This document shows positions 16,861-25,745 of a stretch of 64,000 bases of DNA, in pieces. Location of the stretch: NCBI RefSeq assembly GCF_001641335.1, contig NZ_LVEM01000005.1:310001-374000 (forward strand). Direction: 5' to 3'. This DNA comes from Bradyrhizobium stylosanthis (lineage in GTDB: Bacteria > Pseudomonadota > Alphaproteobacteria > Rhizobiales > Xanthobacteraceae). Under the pieces are notes generated by a model. The model was not told the DNA's origin, ran no database searches, and worked only from the letters and a program-made list of their open reading frames with translations. How positions within the stretch are numbered: the stretch's first letter is position 1; each line of letters opens with the position of its first letter. The position numbers and the translations under genes are program-made.

Positions 16861-18780
16861 TTGACTGACGACCCATCTGAGGGCCCCCGGGGGAAGTTCG
16901 GAACTTCGCTCCAAGGTTTTCAAGCAGCCCGTCGAGCTATAATCAACAATGCTCTTCGACGACAGCAGAAGAGTCTCGACTTGTCAGGCTACGGCCTAGA
17001 AATGTTGCCGCCGGAAATTGGGCGATTAGAGAATCTCGAAACCCTTATTCTGAGCCGAAATTATCTTAAGACTCTTCCGCCAGAAATCGGCGGGTTGGTG
17101 TCATTGAAATGGCTCTATCTCTATAGGAATGAACTCGAAGTTCTCCCACCAGAGATTGGCCAGCTCACTGAGCTCAGGGTTCTAAGCCTGGACCACAATC
17201 AATTAGAAACGCTTTCTATCGAGATAGGACAGCTTTCGAAACTCACGGATATATCAGCGAGAGACAATTCGATTACATCGTTGCCGCAATACATCTGCGA
17301 ATTGCCTTTGTTGGAGTCTTTAGAACTTAAGGGCAATCGCCTTACGGTTCTTCCACCTCAAATCGGTCAGTTGTCGCGGTTGGAGTCCGCTTCCTTCGAG
17401 GGCAACAAGCTCAAGGAATTACCAAGGGAAATTGGTCAACTTGCATCGTTGATACGTCTCGATGTCAGCAACAATCAATTGAGGTCTGTTCCAAAAGAAC
17501 TCGCTAGGCTCGCAAAGCTCTCATCCTTGGACTTAAGGGCGAACTGGCTGAGTTCGCTCCCCGAAGAGCTTGGCCAGATGCGTTCGGTGGCAATGGCCGC
17601 TGAACGAGACCGCAAACCCTACACGGAAGGCATATTGTTAGAAGGCAATCCGCTGGAGCATCCCCTTCCTGCCCTTATCGCTGAAGGTCAACCCTCCGCG
17701 ACCACAAATGTCCTTGCGTGGCTTCGTGGGGAGTTGGACCTTTCTGCATTGGCGGGAATTCGAGATGACCTCGATCAAGCACTCGAACCTCCAGTGCTTC
17801 CAAAACAAGGGCATGGGCCTCATTTTGAGATCGATGATAAAGGCGTCATAAAGTTTGCTCCACCACAGAATTTAGATCGGCAGGGAAACAATCTCGGTCG
17901 GTTGAGAAAACTCCATCCAAGCCTGCAGGCTCTCTCTTCCAGTTTGATGGAGGGCTTGGGCCAAGGCAATGTGCCACATTGGCACCTGAGAGATCGTGCT
18001 TCGGCTTACTCAAAGCTCATAGAACAAAATCTCGAAGAGATAGACTTTTCTTTACTGTATGTTGAAGGTGTCAGGCTTGCGAATGCAGATAGGGCAGCGA
18101 AGAGCAAAGTCCAAGAGGGCGAGTTGCCTTCGTTAGAAAATCAGGTTCATGAAACAGTCGATAGTCTCTTGCAATTGCATGGAGCGTTTATGCTCTCAAC
18201 TGTGGAGGGGCAGGAACTCCTTGCAGATGAAGAGCGATTTCAGCGGAATGTCGAAGAGGAGCAACAGTATCGCGAAGTCGCGTTCGAGTTTGCTCAGAGC
18301 CTTCAAAACAGGCCAGAGATCATAGAAAAAGATGCTGCAACCTTTGTTCTGAAGACAACAGAAGAGATAGGGCAAGGACATAATCCCGAGCGCAGCGCTA
18401 TCGTCGCTAACGCCACAATCAAGAATGTTGCAATTACTGTCTCAACTGCCGCTGTGCTCGCAACCCTATCGGCGGGAGCATTTGCGTCAGGTTCTGCGCC
18501 ATTAATGGTCGGCGCCGCCGCGACCGCGCTGGTAGCGGGCGAAGGATTAAAGAAGTCAAAGTCATTTGCGGTAGTGGCTTCGCTGATTACCCGGAGTCTT
18601 GACAAGGCCTCAGACGTGGACTTGCTCAGCTATTTTGAGCGATATGGCGAAAGCTCTAAGGCTCATCTTAGGTATGTTTTTTCCTTTGAACGAGAATTGC
18701 GACAATTGGCAGAAAAGGGCAGAGGTTTAAGTTGGCTCTCTCGGACGATAGACTGGATCAGAAGCAAGTCGACCCAATAG
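16861..18780 (+). CDS. Leucine-rich-repeat protein with C-terminal hydrophobic segments
   Basis: The 639-residue product starts at TTG 16861. Nine consecutive 23-residue LRRs (residues 39-245, consensus LxLxxNxLxxLPxEIGxLxxL, the Shoc2/PIRL-like type) come first. They are capped by a segment ending GNPLEHPLPALIAEGQ and VLAWLRGEL, which resembles the post-LRR region of Roco proteins. No Roc GTPase P-loop follows. Instead there is a helical region of about 270 residues, two hydrophobic segments (about 518-537 and 541-558) and a short basic tail. Codon usage and GC content are visibly lower than in neighbours, suggesting acquisition by transfer. Function is unknown; a sensor or effector role is conjecture. 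Confidence 0.82.
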   Translation: MTDDPSEGPRGKFGTSLQGFQAARRAIINNALRRQQKSLDLSGYGLEMLPPEIGRLENLETLILSRNYLKTLPPEIGGLVSLKWLYLYRNELEVLPPEIGQLTELRVLSLDHNQLETLSIEIGQLSKLTDISARDNSITSLPQYICELPLLESLELKGNRLTVLPPQIGQLSRLESASFEGNKLKELPREIGQLASLIRLDVSNNQLRSVPKELARLAKLSSLDLRANWLSSLPEELGQMRSVAMAAERDRKPYTEGILLEGNPLEHPLPALIAEGQPSATTNVLAWLRGELDLSALAGIRDDLDQALEPPVLPKQGHGPHFEIDDKGVIKFAPPQNLDRQGNNLGRLRKLHPSLQALSSSLMEGLGQGNVPHWHLRDRASAYSKLIEQNLEEIDFSLLYVEGVRLANADRAAKSKVQEGELPSLENQVHETVDSLLQLHGAFMLSTVEGQELLADEERFQRNVEEEQQYREVAFEFAQSLQNRPEIIEKDAATFVLKTTEEIGQGHNPERSAIVANATIKNVAITVSTAAVLATLSAGAFASGSAPLMVGAAATALVAGEGLKKSKSFAVVASLITRSLDKASDVDLLSYFERYGESSKAHLRYVFSFERELRQLAEKGRGLSWLSRTIDWIRSKSTQ

Positions 18781-19034
18781 GTTGGGAGTTTCTGAAGGCA
18801 ACTTGGTCGTCTCAGCTCCCCATAGTGTAGTGATCAAGGAGTCTCGCAACGCATCTTCTTGCCGTGTGGGGGATATTTTCTCTCTCCAACTGCTGGCGCT
18901 CGTGCAAAATGCACGTAGCAGTTTACAGCAGCACTCCCTGCCTAGGGTGTATGGTCGCATTTGCGATCAACGACGCCAAGTTGCGGACACGTTCGACGAG
19001 ATCAAGCCTTGCGGTCTGTTCATATGCAACCGCG

Positions 19035-20255
19035 TCACGCCGCGGCGCGGCCAAGGTCGAGTGACGGCCTGCGTCTGGTCGGGAAGCTCAGCGCCACCGC
19101 GACGGCGGCGAGCCCGATCGCGAAGGAGCCGACGTGCAGCCAGGTGTATTGCTGGAAGCTGTCGAACACGAGCCCGCCGGCCCACGGGCCGAGCGCCATG
19201 CCGAGGCTGGCAAAGGCCGACACCGCGCCGAACACGGTGCCCATGATGCGCGCGCCGAAGAATTCGCGGACCAGCACGGCATAGAGCGGCATCACGCCGC
19301 CATAGGCGAGGCCGAACACGACGGAGAGCGCGTAGAATTCGCCGAGCTGGGCCACCGCGAGATAGGTCGCGATGCACATCGCCTGCACGAAGAGGCCGCC
19401 GACCAGCACGGGCTTTGCGCCGATGCGATCGGCCAGCGTGCCCAGCAGCAGGCGTCCGCCGAGCCCGGAGACGCCGGCGACGCTGTAGACCGTCACCGCC
19501 GTGAGCGGGGCGATGCCGCACACCATCGCATAGGACACCATGTGGAAGATCGGGCCGGAATGCGCGGCGCAGCAGGCGAAATGCGCCGCAGCGAGTGCAA
19601 TGAATTGCGGCGTGCGCAGTGCCTGCGCGGCGGTCAGCTCGACCGCTGGCGCGGCATCTGAGGTCGCGCCGTCCGCCGTGCGAGGAGCGGGCCGCACCAG
19701 GAAGCAGGCCGGGATCAGCAGCGCCCATGCCGCACAGCCGATCACCAGCATCGCGGTGCGCCAGTCATAGGCCGTGATCAGCCAGCTCGCAGTCGGCGCG
19801 ATCGTCACCGGCGACACGCCCATGCCGGCGGAGACCAGCGCCACCGCAAGGCTTCGGTTCTTCTCGATCCACGCGCTCGCGAGCGCCATCATCGGCGCGT
19901 AGAAGCTGCCGGCGGCAATGCCGATCAGCACGCCGAAGAACAACTGGAATTGCCACAGGCTCGTCGCCTGGCTCGCGGTGACGAGGCCGAGCCCCAGCAG
20001 AACGCTTCCTGCGAGAACCACGATGCGCGTGCCGAACCGGTCCGACAGCGTGCCCCATAGGAACGCGGCAAATCCCATGCAGAGGAAATCCAGCGTCGCC
20101 GCCGCCGACACGCCGGCGCGCGACCATCCCATCGCTTCCGAGATCGGCTGCAGGAACACCGCCAGCGACAGCATCGTGCCGAACCCGACACACGTCATTA
20201 GCGCGCCCGCGGCGACAATGACCCAGCCATAGTCGAAGCCAGACGGCTTGCTCAT
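19035..20255 (-). CDS. MFS transporter (monocarboxylate / oxalate-formate antiporter-like)
   Basis: The 406-residue protein has about 12 TM helices with a short central loop (RPAPRTADGATSDAAPAVEL). The N-terminal signature is MSKPSGFDYGWVIVAAGALM, and the loop 2-3 motif GTLSDRFGTRIVV (MFS motif A) is intact. A second copy, GTLADRIGAKPVLV, begins the C-terminal half. The FDYGWVIV start places it with the MCT/OFA group of carboxylate transporters. Substrate is not determined by context, because the gene stands alone. Confidence 0.88.
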   Translation of the reverse strand: MSKPSGFDYGWVIVAAGALMTCVGFGTMLSLAVFLQPISEAMGWSRAGVSAAATLDFLCMGFAAFLWGTLSDRFGTRIVVLAGSVLLGLGLVTASQATSLWQFQLFFGVLIGIAAGSFYAPMMALASAWIEKNRSLAVALVSAGMGVSPVTIAPTASWLITAYDWRTAMLVIGCAAWALLIPACFLVRPAPRTADGATSDAAPAVELTAAQALRTPQFIALAAAHFACCAAHSGPIFHMVSYAMVCGIAPLTAVTVYSVAGVSGLGGRLLLGTLADRIGAKPVLVGGLFVQAMCIATYLAVAQLGEFYALSVVFGLAYGGVMPLYAVLVREFFGARIMGTVFGAVSAFASLGMALGPWAGGLVFDSFQQYTWLHVGSFAIGLAAVAVALSFPTRRRPSLDLGRAAA

Positions 20256-20432
20256 GCGTTTCCTCGCGCTTTTGGTTTTGTTGGTGGTGCGCAGAAGGGA
20301 TGGTGGCCTATCTGCCGGGGAAGGGCAAGGTGACCTGCTATGCGCGATTTGCCACTCTGCCGTGAGCGAGATCTATTCCGTCGCGATGATCAAGGTCTTG
20401 GTCGCGGAATGACGATCTGACGGACGCCGCCA

Positions 20433-20538
20433 TGATCGCATTATGCCCCTGTTTTGCCCGACGGAGCAAATCGAATTCCGAAAATCGAAAACATCAATCC
20501 GGACAGTGCCCGGTCTACTGTGCATGGGGTTGTTTTCG
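20433..20538 (+). repeat. Dispersed non-coding repeat, copy B (TGTTTTGCCCGACGG type)
   Basis: This matches copy A at 15761-15864 along its whole length, in the same orientation. The best-conserved blocks are ctgttttgcccgacgg at the left and tgcatgggg at the right. Confidence 0.75.
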
Positions 20539-20571
20539 AGTTTTTGTTTGGCGGGTCGCAAGAGCCTTCGC

Positions 20572-20655
20572 CGTCATGGCCGGGCTCGAGCCGGCCATCT
20601 ACGTCTGCGCCAGGCCCCAAAAACGTGGATGCCCGGGACAGGCCCGGGCATGACG
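20572..20655. repeat. Inverted-repeat element, CGTCATG family
   Basis: The element begins cgtcatggccgggctcgag and ends gggacaggcccgggcatgacg, so its ends are inverted copies and the unit folds into a hairpin. Related elements lie at 51507-51595, 56465-56587 and 63167-63251. Confidence 0.8.
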
Positions 20656-20690
20656 GCAGTTGGGGTCACTTTCGAGCCTTAAGCCTTGCC

Positions 20691-22502
20691 TCAGCTATCC
20701 ACCTTCAGCGCGGCAATGAAGGCTTCCTGCGGGATGTCGACCTTGCCGAACTGCCGCATCTTCTTCTTGCCTTCCTTCTGCTTCTCCAGAAGCTTGCGCT
20801 TACGCGTGATGTCGCCGCCGTAGCACTTGGCGGTGACGTCCTTGCGCAGCGCGCGCACCGTCTCGCGCGCGATCACCTTGCCGCCGATCGCTGCCTGGAT
20901 CGGAATCTGGAACATGTGCGGCGGGATCAGCTCCTTCATCTTCTCGACCATGGCGCGGCCGCGGCCTTCCGCGCGGGTGCGATGGACCAGCATCGAGAGC
21001 GCGTCGACCGGCTCGGCATTGACCAGGATCTGCATCTTGACGAGGTCGGCCGGCTTGTAGTCGGTGAGATGATAGTCGAACGAGGCGTAGCCCTTCGAGA
21101 CCGACTTCAGGCGGTCGTAGAAGTCGAACACGACCTCGTTGAGCGGCAGATCGTATTTCACCATGGCGCGGGAGCCGACGTAAGTGAGCTCCTTCTGCGA
21201 GCCGCGGCGGTCCTGGCACAGCTTCAGCACGCTTCCGAGATATTCGTCGGGCGTCATGATCGTCGCCTCGATCCAGGGCTCCTCGATCTCGGCGATCTTG
21301 ACGACGTCGGGCATGTCGACGGGATTGTGGATCTCGATCTCGGAGCCGTCGTTGAGCTTCATCTTGTAGATGACGCTCGGCGCGGTCGCGATCAGGTTCA
21401 GGTCGAACTCGCGCGACAGCCGCTCCTGGATGATCTCGAGGTGCAACAGGCCGAGGAAGCCGCAGCGGAAGCCGAAGCCGAGGGCGGCCGAGGTCTCCAT
21501 CTCGAAGGAGAAGCTGGCGTCGTTGAGGCGCAGCTTGCCCATCGCGGCGCGCAGCGTCTCGAAGTCGTCGGCATCGACCGGGAACAGGCCGCAGAACACC
21601 ACGGGGATCGCCGGCTTGAAGCCCGGCAGCATCTCCGTGACCGGCTTGCGGTCGTCGGTGATGGTATCGCCGACGCGGGTGTCGGCGACTTCCTTGATCG
21701 CGGCGGTGATGAAGCCGATCTCGCCGGGGCCGAGCTCGTCGACCTGCTGCATCTTCGGCGTGAAGAAGCCGACGCGCTCGACGTCGTAGGCAGCGCCCGT
21801 GCCCATCATGCGCACGCGGCTGCCCTTCTTCATGACGCCGTCGACGACGCGAATGAGAACGACGACGCCGAGATAGACGTCGTACCAGCTGTCGACCAGC
21901 AGTGCCTTCAGCGTCGCGTCGCGATCGCCCTTCGGCGGCGGCAGGCGGGTGACGATGGCTTCCAGCACGTCGGGGATGCCGAGGCCGGTCTTGGCCGAGA
22001 TCATCACCGCGTCGGAGGCATCGATGCCGATGACGTCCTCGATCTGCTGCTTGACCTTCTCGGGCTCGGCCGCGGGCAGGTCGACCTTGTTCAGGACCGG
22101 AACGATCTCGTGATTGTTGTCGAGCGCCTGGTAGACGTTGGCGAGCGTCTGCGCCTCGACGCCCTGGCTGGCGTCGACCACCAAGAGGGAACCCTCGCAC
22201 GCCGCCAGCGACCGCGATACTTCGTAGGCGAAGTCGACATGGCCGGGCGTGTCCATCAGGTTGAACACGTAATCCTTGCCGTCCTTGGCGCGGTAGGCGA
22301 GGCGCACCGTCTGCGCCTTGATGGTGATGCCGCGCTCGCGCTCGATGTCCATGGAATCGAGCACCTGCTCCTTGCCCGCCATTTCGCGGTCGGAGAGGCC
22401 GCCGGTCATCTGGATCAGACGGTCGGCCAGCGTCGATTTGCCATGGTCGATATGGGCGACGATGGAGAAATTGCGGATGTTGGAAATGGGGGCGGTCGTC
22501 AT
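20691..22502 (-). CDS. lepA: Elongation factor 4 (back-translocating GTPase LepA)
   Basis: The 603-residue protein starts MTTAPISNIRNFSIVAHIDH. The translational GTPase motifs are complete: G1 AHIDHGKST, G3 DTPGHVDF and G4 NKVD. The EF4-specific C-terminal domain follows, ending in the basic segment KCYGGDITRKRKLLEKQKEG. EF4 acts on stalled or mistranslocated ribosomes under stress. The length matches typical LepA (about 600). ATG 22502 is chosen because the upstream extension to 22541 is not conserved in character. The gene is monocistronic here. Confidence 0.97.
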   Translation of the reverse strand: MTTAPISNIRNFSIVAHIDHGKSTLADRLIQMTGGLSDREMAGKEQVLDSMDIERERGITIKAQTVRLAYRAKDGKDYVFNLMDTPGHVDFAYEVSRSLAACEGSLLVVDASQGVEAQTLANVYQALDNNHEIVPVLNKVDLPAAEPEKVKQQIEDVIGIDASDAVMISAKTGLGIPDVLEAIVTRLPPPKGDRDATLKALLVDSWYDVYLGVVVLIRVVDGVMKKGSRVRMMGTGAAYDVERVGFFTPKMQQVDELGPGEIGFITAAIKEVADTRVGDTITDDRKPVTEMLPGFKPAIPVVFCGLFPVDADDFETLRAAMGKLRLNDASFSFEMETSAALGFGFRCGFLGLLHLEIIQERLSREFDLNLIATAPSVIYKMKLNDGSEIEIHNPVDMPDVVKIAEIEEPWIEATIMTPDEYLGSVLKLCQDRRGSQKELTYVGSRAMVKYDLPLNEVVFDFYDRLKSVSKGYASFDYHLTDYKPADLVKMQILVNAEPVDALSMLVHRTRAEGRGRAMVEKMKELIPPHMFQIPIQAAIGGKVIARETVRALRKDVTAKCYGGDITRKRKLLEKQKEGKKKMRQFGKVDIPQEAFIAALKVDS

Positions 22503-22616
22503 GGGCGCGGGATACCACTCACATCCTCGTGCGGCAACCATATTGCTGTAATTTCAGGGCCTTTGTTCACGCCAAGCTGATTCCACGCGGGGCCAAAACG
22601 CGCTAGCAAGCGGGCC

Positions 22617-24242
22617 ATGTCGACCACCGCGATACCCTCCGCCAGAGCGCGGGCGAAGACCCGCCTGGGTTACAACCGTTTCCGGGCCTGGCTGGTTGCC
22701 TGTGCAACCCGCCCCGAGGCGCGCCTGTGGCTGGTGATCCAGCTCGCCATCCTGCATGCGGTGCTCTGGACCTTCATCCTGATCAATTTGAAGGCGGCGC
22801 AGGACGTTCACATGGACGTCGCAGAAGCCTGGGGCTGGGGGCAGAAATTCCTGTGGGGCTACGGCAAGCACCCGCCGCTGTCGGGCTGGGTCGCAGGCCT
22901 CTGGTTCATGGCGTTCCCGGCGACGGACTGGGCGACCTACGCGCTGGCGATGGCGACCGTCGGCACCGGCATGGTGATCTGCTGGCTGGTGGCCTTGCGC
23001 GTGGTGGATGCGCGGCGCGCGTTCCTGATCGTGGTGATGATCGCGCTCTATCCGATCTTCAATTTCAAGGGGTTCAAGTACAACCCCGACCTGCTCCAGC
23101 TCGTCACGCTGCCGCTGCTGGTGCTGGCCTATCTCAACGCCTTCGAGAAGCGGAGCTGGCAGTCCGGCATCTGGCTCGGGCTTGCCGGCGCGCTGGCGCT
23201 GATGACCAAATACTGGGTGCTGACCATGATCGGCGCCATCGGCCTTGCCGCGCTGCTTCATCCGCAGCGGATGAGGTTCCTGCTCTCGCCGGCGCCATGG
23301 GTTGCGATCGCGACGATGGTCGTGGCGATGATCCCGCACATCGTCTGGCTGGCGGACGTGCATTTCGTGCCGCTGACCTATGCCGGCGACACCTACAGCC
23401 TGCATGACGACCGTCTCCTGCATCAGCTCGTGGGCGGCTATGCCTTGCATAATTTCGCGCTGCTGGCTTTGCCGGTGGCGCTGGCCGCGCTCGCGATGGC
23501 GCTGGTGCCGCCGTGGCTCAAGCTGCTGCTGCGCGCACCATGGCGCATCGTCACGCGCGCCTGGGCGCGCGGTGCCAATCCCGGCGTCAACCTTTCGCAG
23601 GCGCTGAACGTCTGGATCGTGCAGATCATCGTCGCGGTCGGCCCGCCGGTCGGTGCATTGGCCTTCAGCATCTACATGAAGACCGATTGGGGCATCTCGC
23701 TGTTCTTCCTGGTGCCCTTGGCGCTGGTCGCGATTCCGACGCTGCGGGTGCAGAGCGCGGTGCTGTTCAACATCGCCGCGATCTGGCTCGTGCTCAGCGC
23801 AGCGACGCTCGCCGCCTCGCCCTGGATCGCCGCGCGCGAGATGGCGGCCAATGCCGGCAACGCACAGATCTATGGCGCGCGCTCGGAGCTCGCGCGCGAA
23901 TTGACCCAGGCCTGGCACAGCCGCTTCGGCTCGCGCTGGGCCGTCGTGGCCGGCACGATGGAGCAGATCCAGCCGCTGGTGTTCTACAGCCCGGATCATC
24001 CGGCCGCGCTGCTGCCGCTGGAGGCCTGGGATTCCGGCCTGACCTCGCGCGAGGATGCGAAGAAATACGGCTTCATCGGCGTGTTCGATCCGACCGACGG
24101 CCGCCTGCCGGCATTCGAGAAATGGGTGTCGGAAACAGCGCCGAACGCCGAGCGCATCGTCATGACCACGCGCCGCTTCACCCACGGCAAGGCCGGCCCG
24201 GCGATGAGCTGGAACATTTATATCGCGCCGCCGGCGAAGTGA
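22617..24242 (+). CDS. GT-C glycosyltransferase, family 39 / PMT_2-like membrane protein
   Basis: The 541-residue protein has about ten TM helices and an early periplasmic loop with the acidic motif HMDVAEAWGWG followed by GKHPPLSGW. That resembles ArnT/PMT-type GT-C enzymes, which use polyprenyl-phosphate sugars. The C-terminal part (residues about 425-541) is a soluble periplasmic domain. The acceptor could be lipid A, another envelope glycan or protein, and context gives no choice. It is divergent from lepA with about 115 nt between the start codons. Confidence 0.8.
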   Translation: MSTTAIPSARARAKTRLGYNRFRAWLVACATRPEARLWLVIQLAILHAVLWTFILINLKAAQDVHMDVAEAWGWGQKFLWGYGKHPPLSGWVAGLWFMAFPATDWATYALAMATVGTGMVICWLVALRVVDARRAFLIVVMIALYPIFNFKGFKYNPDLLQLVTLPLLVLAYLNAFEKRSWQSGIWLGLAGALALMTKYWVLTMIGAIGLAALLHPQRMRFLLSPAPWVAIATMVVAMIPHIVWLADVHFVPLTYAGDTYSLHDDRLLHQLVGGYALHNFALLALPVALAALAMALVPPWLKLLLRAPWRIVTRAWARGANPGVNLSQALNVWIVQIIVAVGPPVGALAFSIYMKTDWGISLFFLVPLALVAIPTLRVQSAVLFNIAAIWLVLSAATLAASPWIAAREMAANAGNAQIYGARSELARELTQAWHSRFGSRWAVVAGTMEQIQPLVFYSPDHPAALLPLEAWDSGLTSREDAKKYGFIGVFDPTDGRLPAFEKWVSETAPNAERIVMTTRRFTHGKAGPAMSWNIYIAPPAK

Positions 24243-24245
24243 GAC

Positions 24246-24345
24246 GGTGCCGTAGGGTGGGCAAAGCGCAGCGTGCCCACCACCTTCATCGACGAGGGAA
24301 GATCGTGGGCACAGCGTGTTGCGCCTTTGCCCATCCTACGGCACC
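24246..24345. repeat. Long imperfect hairpin between convergent genes
   Basis: Left arm 24246-24280 (ggtgccgtagggtgggcaaa...) pairs with right arm 24305-24345 (...gcccatcctacggcacc), with a loop of about 24 nt. It fills the gap between the converging glycosyltransferase and ptsH genes and may limit read-through in both directions. Confidence 0.8.
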
Positions 24346-24356
24346 GAGCGTTTGGC

Positions 24357-24674
24357 TCAGATGCCTTCCTCGTTGAACTTGCTCTCGACGAGCTCCGTGA
24401 TCGCCGCAAGCGCAGCATCCGCCTCTTCACCGGCGGCGGCGACGGTGATCGTCGTGCCCGGTCCCGCAGCCAGCATCATCAGGCCCATGATCGAGGTGCC
24501 GCCGACGGTCTCGCCGGCACGCGTCACCCACACCTGCGCGTTGAAGCGCTCGACCGCCTGGACGAATTTCGCCGAGGCGCGCGCATGCAGGCCGCGCTTG
24601 TTGATGATCAGGAGCTCCTTGGAGATCGCGCCCGCGGGCACGCCGGTCCCGGCTTGAGGCGCGTCGTCGCTCAT
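24357..24674 (-). CDS. ptsH: HPr phosphocarrier protein (regulatory PTS)
   Basis: The 105-residue protein has the HPr active site KRGLHARAS, with His30 as the phosphoacceptor for EI-derived phosphate. Ser61 in GGTSIMGLM lies 31 residues later, as in classical HPr, and is the site expected for HprK phosphorylation. No EIIB/EIIC sugar transport genes are present, so this belongs to the regulatory PTS of alphaproteobacteria. Its ATG overlaps the stop of the upstream EIIA gene by four bases (ATGA). It is the last gene of the chvI-to-ptsH cluster. Confidence 0.95.
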   Translation of the reverse strand: MSDDAPQAGTGVPAGAISKELLIINKRGLHARASAKFVQAVERFNAQVWVTRAGETVGGTSIMGLMMLAAGPGTTITVAAAGEEADAALAAITELVESKFNEEGI

Positions 24675-25072
24675 TTGCCGGCGAGCACGCGGCTGGCGAT
24701 GGTGACGTATTTGCGGCCTGCTTCCTGGGCCATCGCGATCGCGTCGGGCAGCGGACGCTCCTCGCGCACCTTGGCGAGCTTCACCAGCATGGGAAGATTG
24801 ATGCCCGCGAGCACTTCGACCTTGGGCCGGCTCATGCAGGAGATCGCAAGGTTGGACGGCGTGCCGCCGAACATGTCGGTGAGAATCGCAACGCCGTCGC
24901 CCGAATCGACGCGGTTAACCGCTTCGATGATGTCGCTTCGGCAGAGATCGGAATCATCTTCGGCGCCGATCGTGATCGCTTCGATTTGCTTTTGTGGGCC
25001 CATGACATGTTCAAGCGCTGCCTTGAATTCATCGGCAAGGCGCCCGTGGGTCACAAGTACTAGACCAATCAT
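24671..25072 (-). CDS. manX: PTS EIIA component, mannose family
   Basis: The 133-residue protein starts MIGLVLVTHGRLADEF, with His9 as the predicted phosphorylation site. It continues with the EIIA-Man fold (ILTDMFGGTPSNLA). In alphaproteobacteria this protein receives phosphate from HPr and acts in regulation rather than mannose uptake, because no EIIB/C/D is linked. ATG 25072 is preferred over 25129 since the active-site strand begins at residue 2. It overlaps ptsH by four bases. Confidence 0.93.
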   Translation of the reverse strand: MIGLVLVTHGRLADEFKAALEHVMGPQKQIEAITIGAEDDSDLCRSDIIEAVNRVDSGDGVAILTDMFGGTPSNLAISCMSRPKVEVLAGINLPMLVKLAKVREERPLPDAIAMAQEAGRKYVTIASRVLAGK

Positions 25073-25280
25073 CGGAAAACTCCTCGCGGGCGCTTTTGGT
25101 GCACCGCACGAACGCGCCACTTTGACCATCCAGAGCCCCCGCGCAAGAGGGGATGTTGCGTATCTCCCTGAAACTAGACGGATGGATGAGGGGAGCTGCG
25201 CCGGTCTATTCGGTCGCGATAGTGGGGTTCATATGGTTACCATTTCCCTTCAAACAATTGCCTGAAGGGTTAGGAGGAGG

Positions 25281-25745
25281 TTAACTCTTGGTAGTGGTCA
25301 AGGCCGCGACAACCAAAGGGAGGGGCGAATAGTCGCGGCTGACGGGGATTCGCGGTATTTCGACACCGAAAATGCTTGTTTTCAGCGATTCGGCCGGAGG
25401 AAGCCGTTCCGCGTCCGCGGCGTCCAGATCGACCACGAGACCGACGGTCGCATGCTCCACGAAGTCGCAGCGGCGGATTCCGAGACCGCGGATCTCGATC
25501 AGGCCGGCCAGCATGCGGGCAGGGCGGACTTCAATTTCATCGCCGACTGTCGCCAGATGGACACGGTCATCGCCGACCAGAACGGCCCTTTCGACGATGC
25601 CCGCGCGTCCGGCCATGATCAAATCGAAGGCAAGGCGCGATTTGCCGGAGCCCGAGGGACCGCGGATCAGCACTGCCAGATTGCCGACTTTCACCGCGGA
25701 GGCGTGCACGCTGGGCGCGCCTTCGTTCGAGCGGCCTTGGCTCAT
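25281..25745 (-). CDS. hprK: HPr kinase/phosphorylase, short alphaproteobacterial form
   Basis: The 154-residue protein contains the kinase domain only. Walker A is GPSGSGKS (residues 29-36), and the later region has the family segment IEIRGLGIRRCDFV. The N-terminal domain of Bacillus-type HprK is absent, which is usual for alphaproteobacteria. It should phosphorylate HPr on Ser61 or reverse this. Its start overlaps the end of chvG by four bases. About 208 nt separate it from manX. Confidence 0.95.
   Translation of the reverse strand: MSQGRSNEGAPSVHASAVKVGNLAVLIRGPSGSGKSRLAFDLIMAGRAGIVERAVLVGDDRVHLATVGDEIEVRPARMLAGLIEIRGLGIRRCDFVEHATVGLVVDLDAADAERLPPAESLKTSIFGVEIPRIPVSRDYSPLPLVVAALTTTKS

Larger units (their letters stand above)
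20256..20690. other. Repeat-filled intergenic region between MFS gene and lepA
   Basis: The 435-nt gap holds repeat copy B (20433-20538) and an inverted-repeat element (20572-20655). Open frames of 60-80 codons that cross both are read through repeats and are not supported as genes. Confidence 0.65.

Noticed and set aside
18782..19246. 154-codon plus-strand frame after the LRR gene
   Set aside because: The second half is antisense to the MFS transporter and the first half shows no recognisable domain or good ribosome-binding site.
20443..20682. 79-codon frame in the MFS-lepA gap
   Set aside because: It crosses two unrelated repeat elements (20433-20538 and 20572-20655), so its apparent peptide is repeat translation.
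20454..22580. 708-codon plus-strand frame opposite lepA
   Set aside because: It is antisense to an unmistakable EF4 and its translation is low-complexity His/Asp/Arg-rich.
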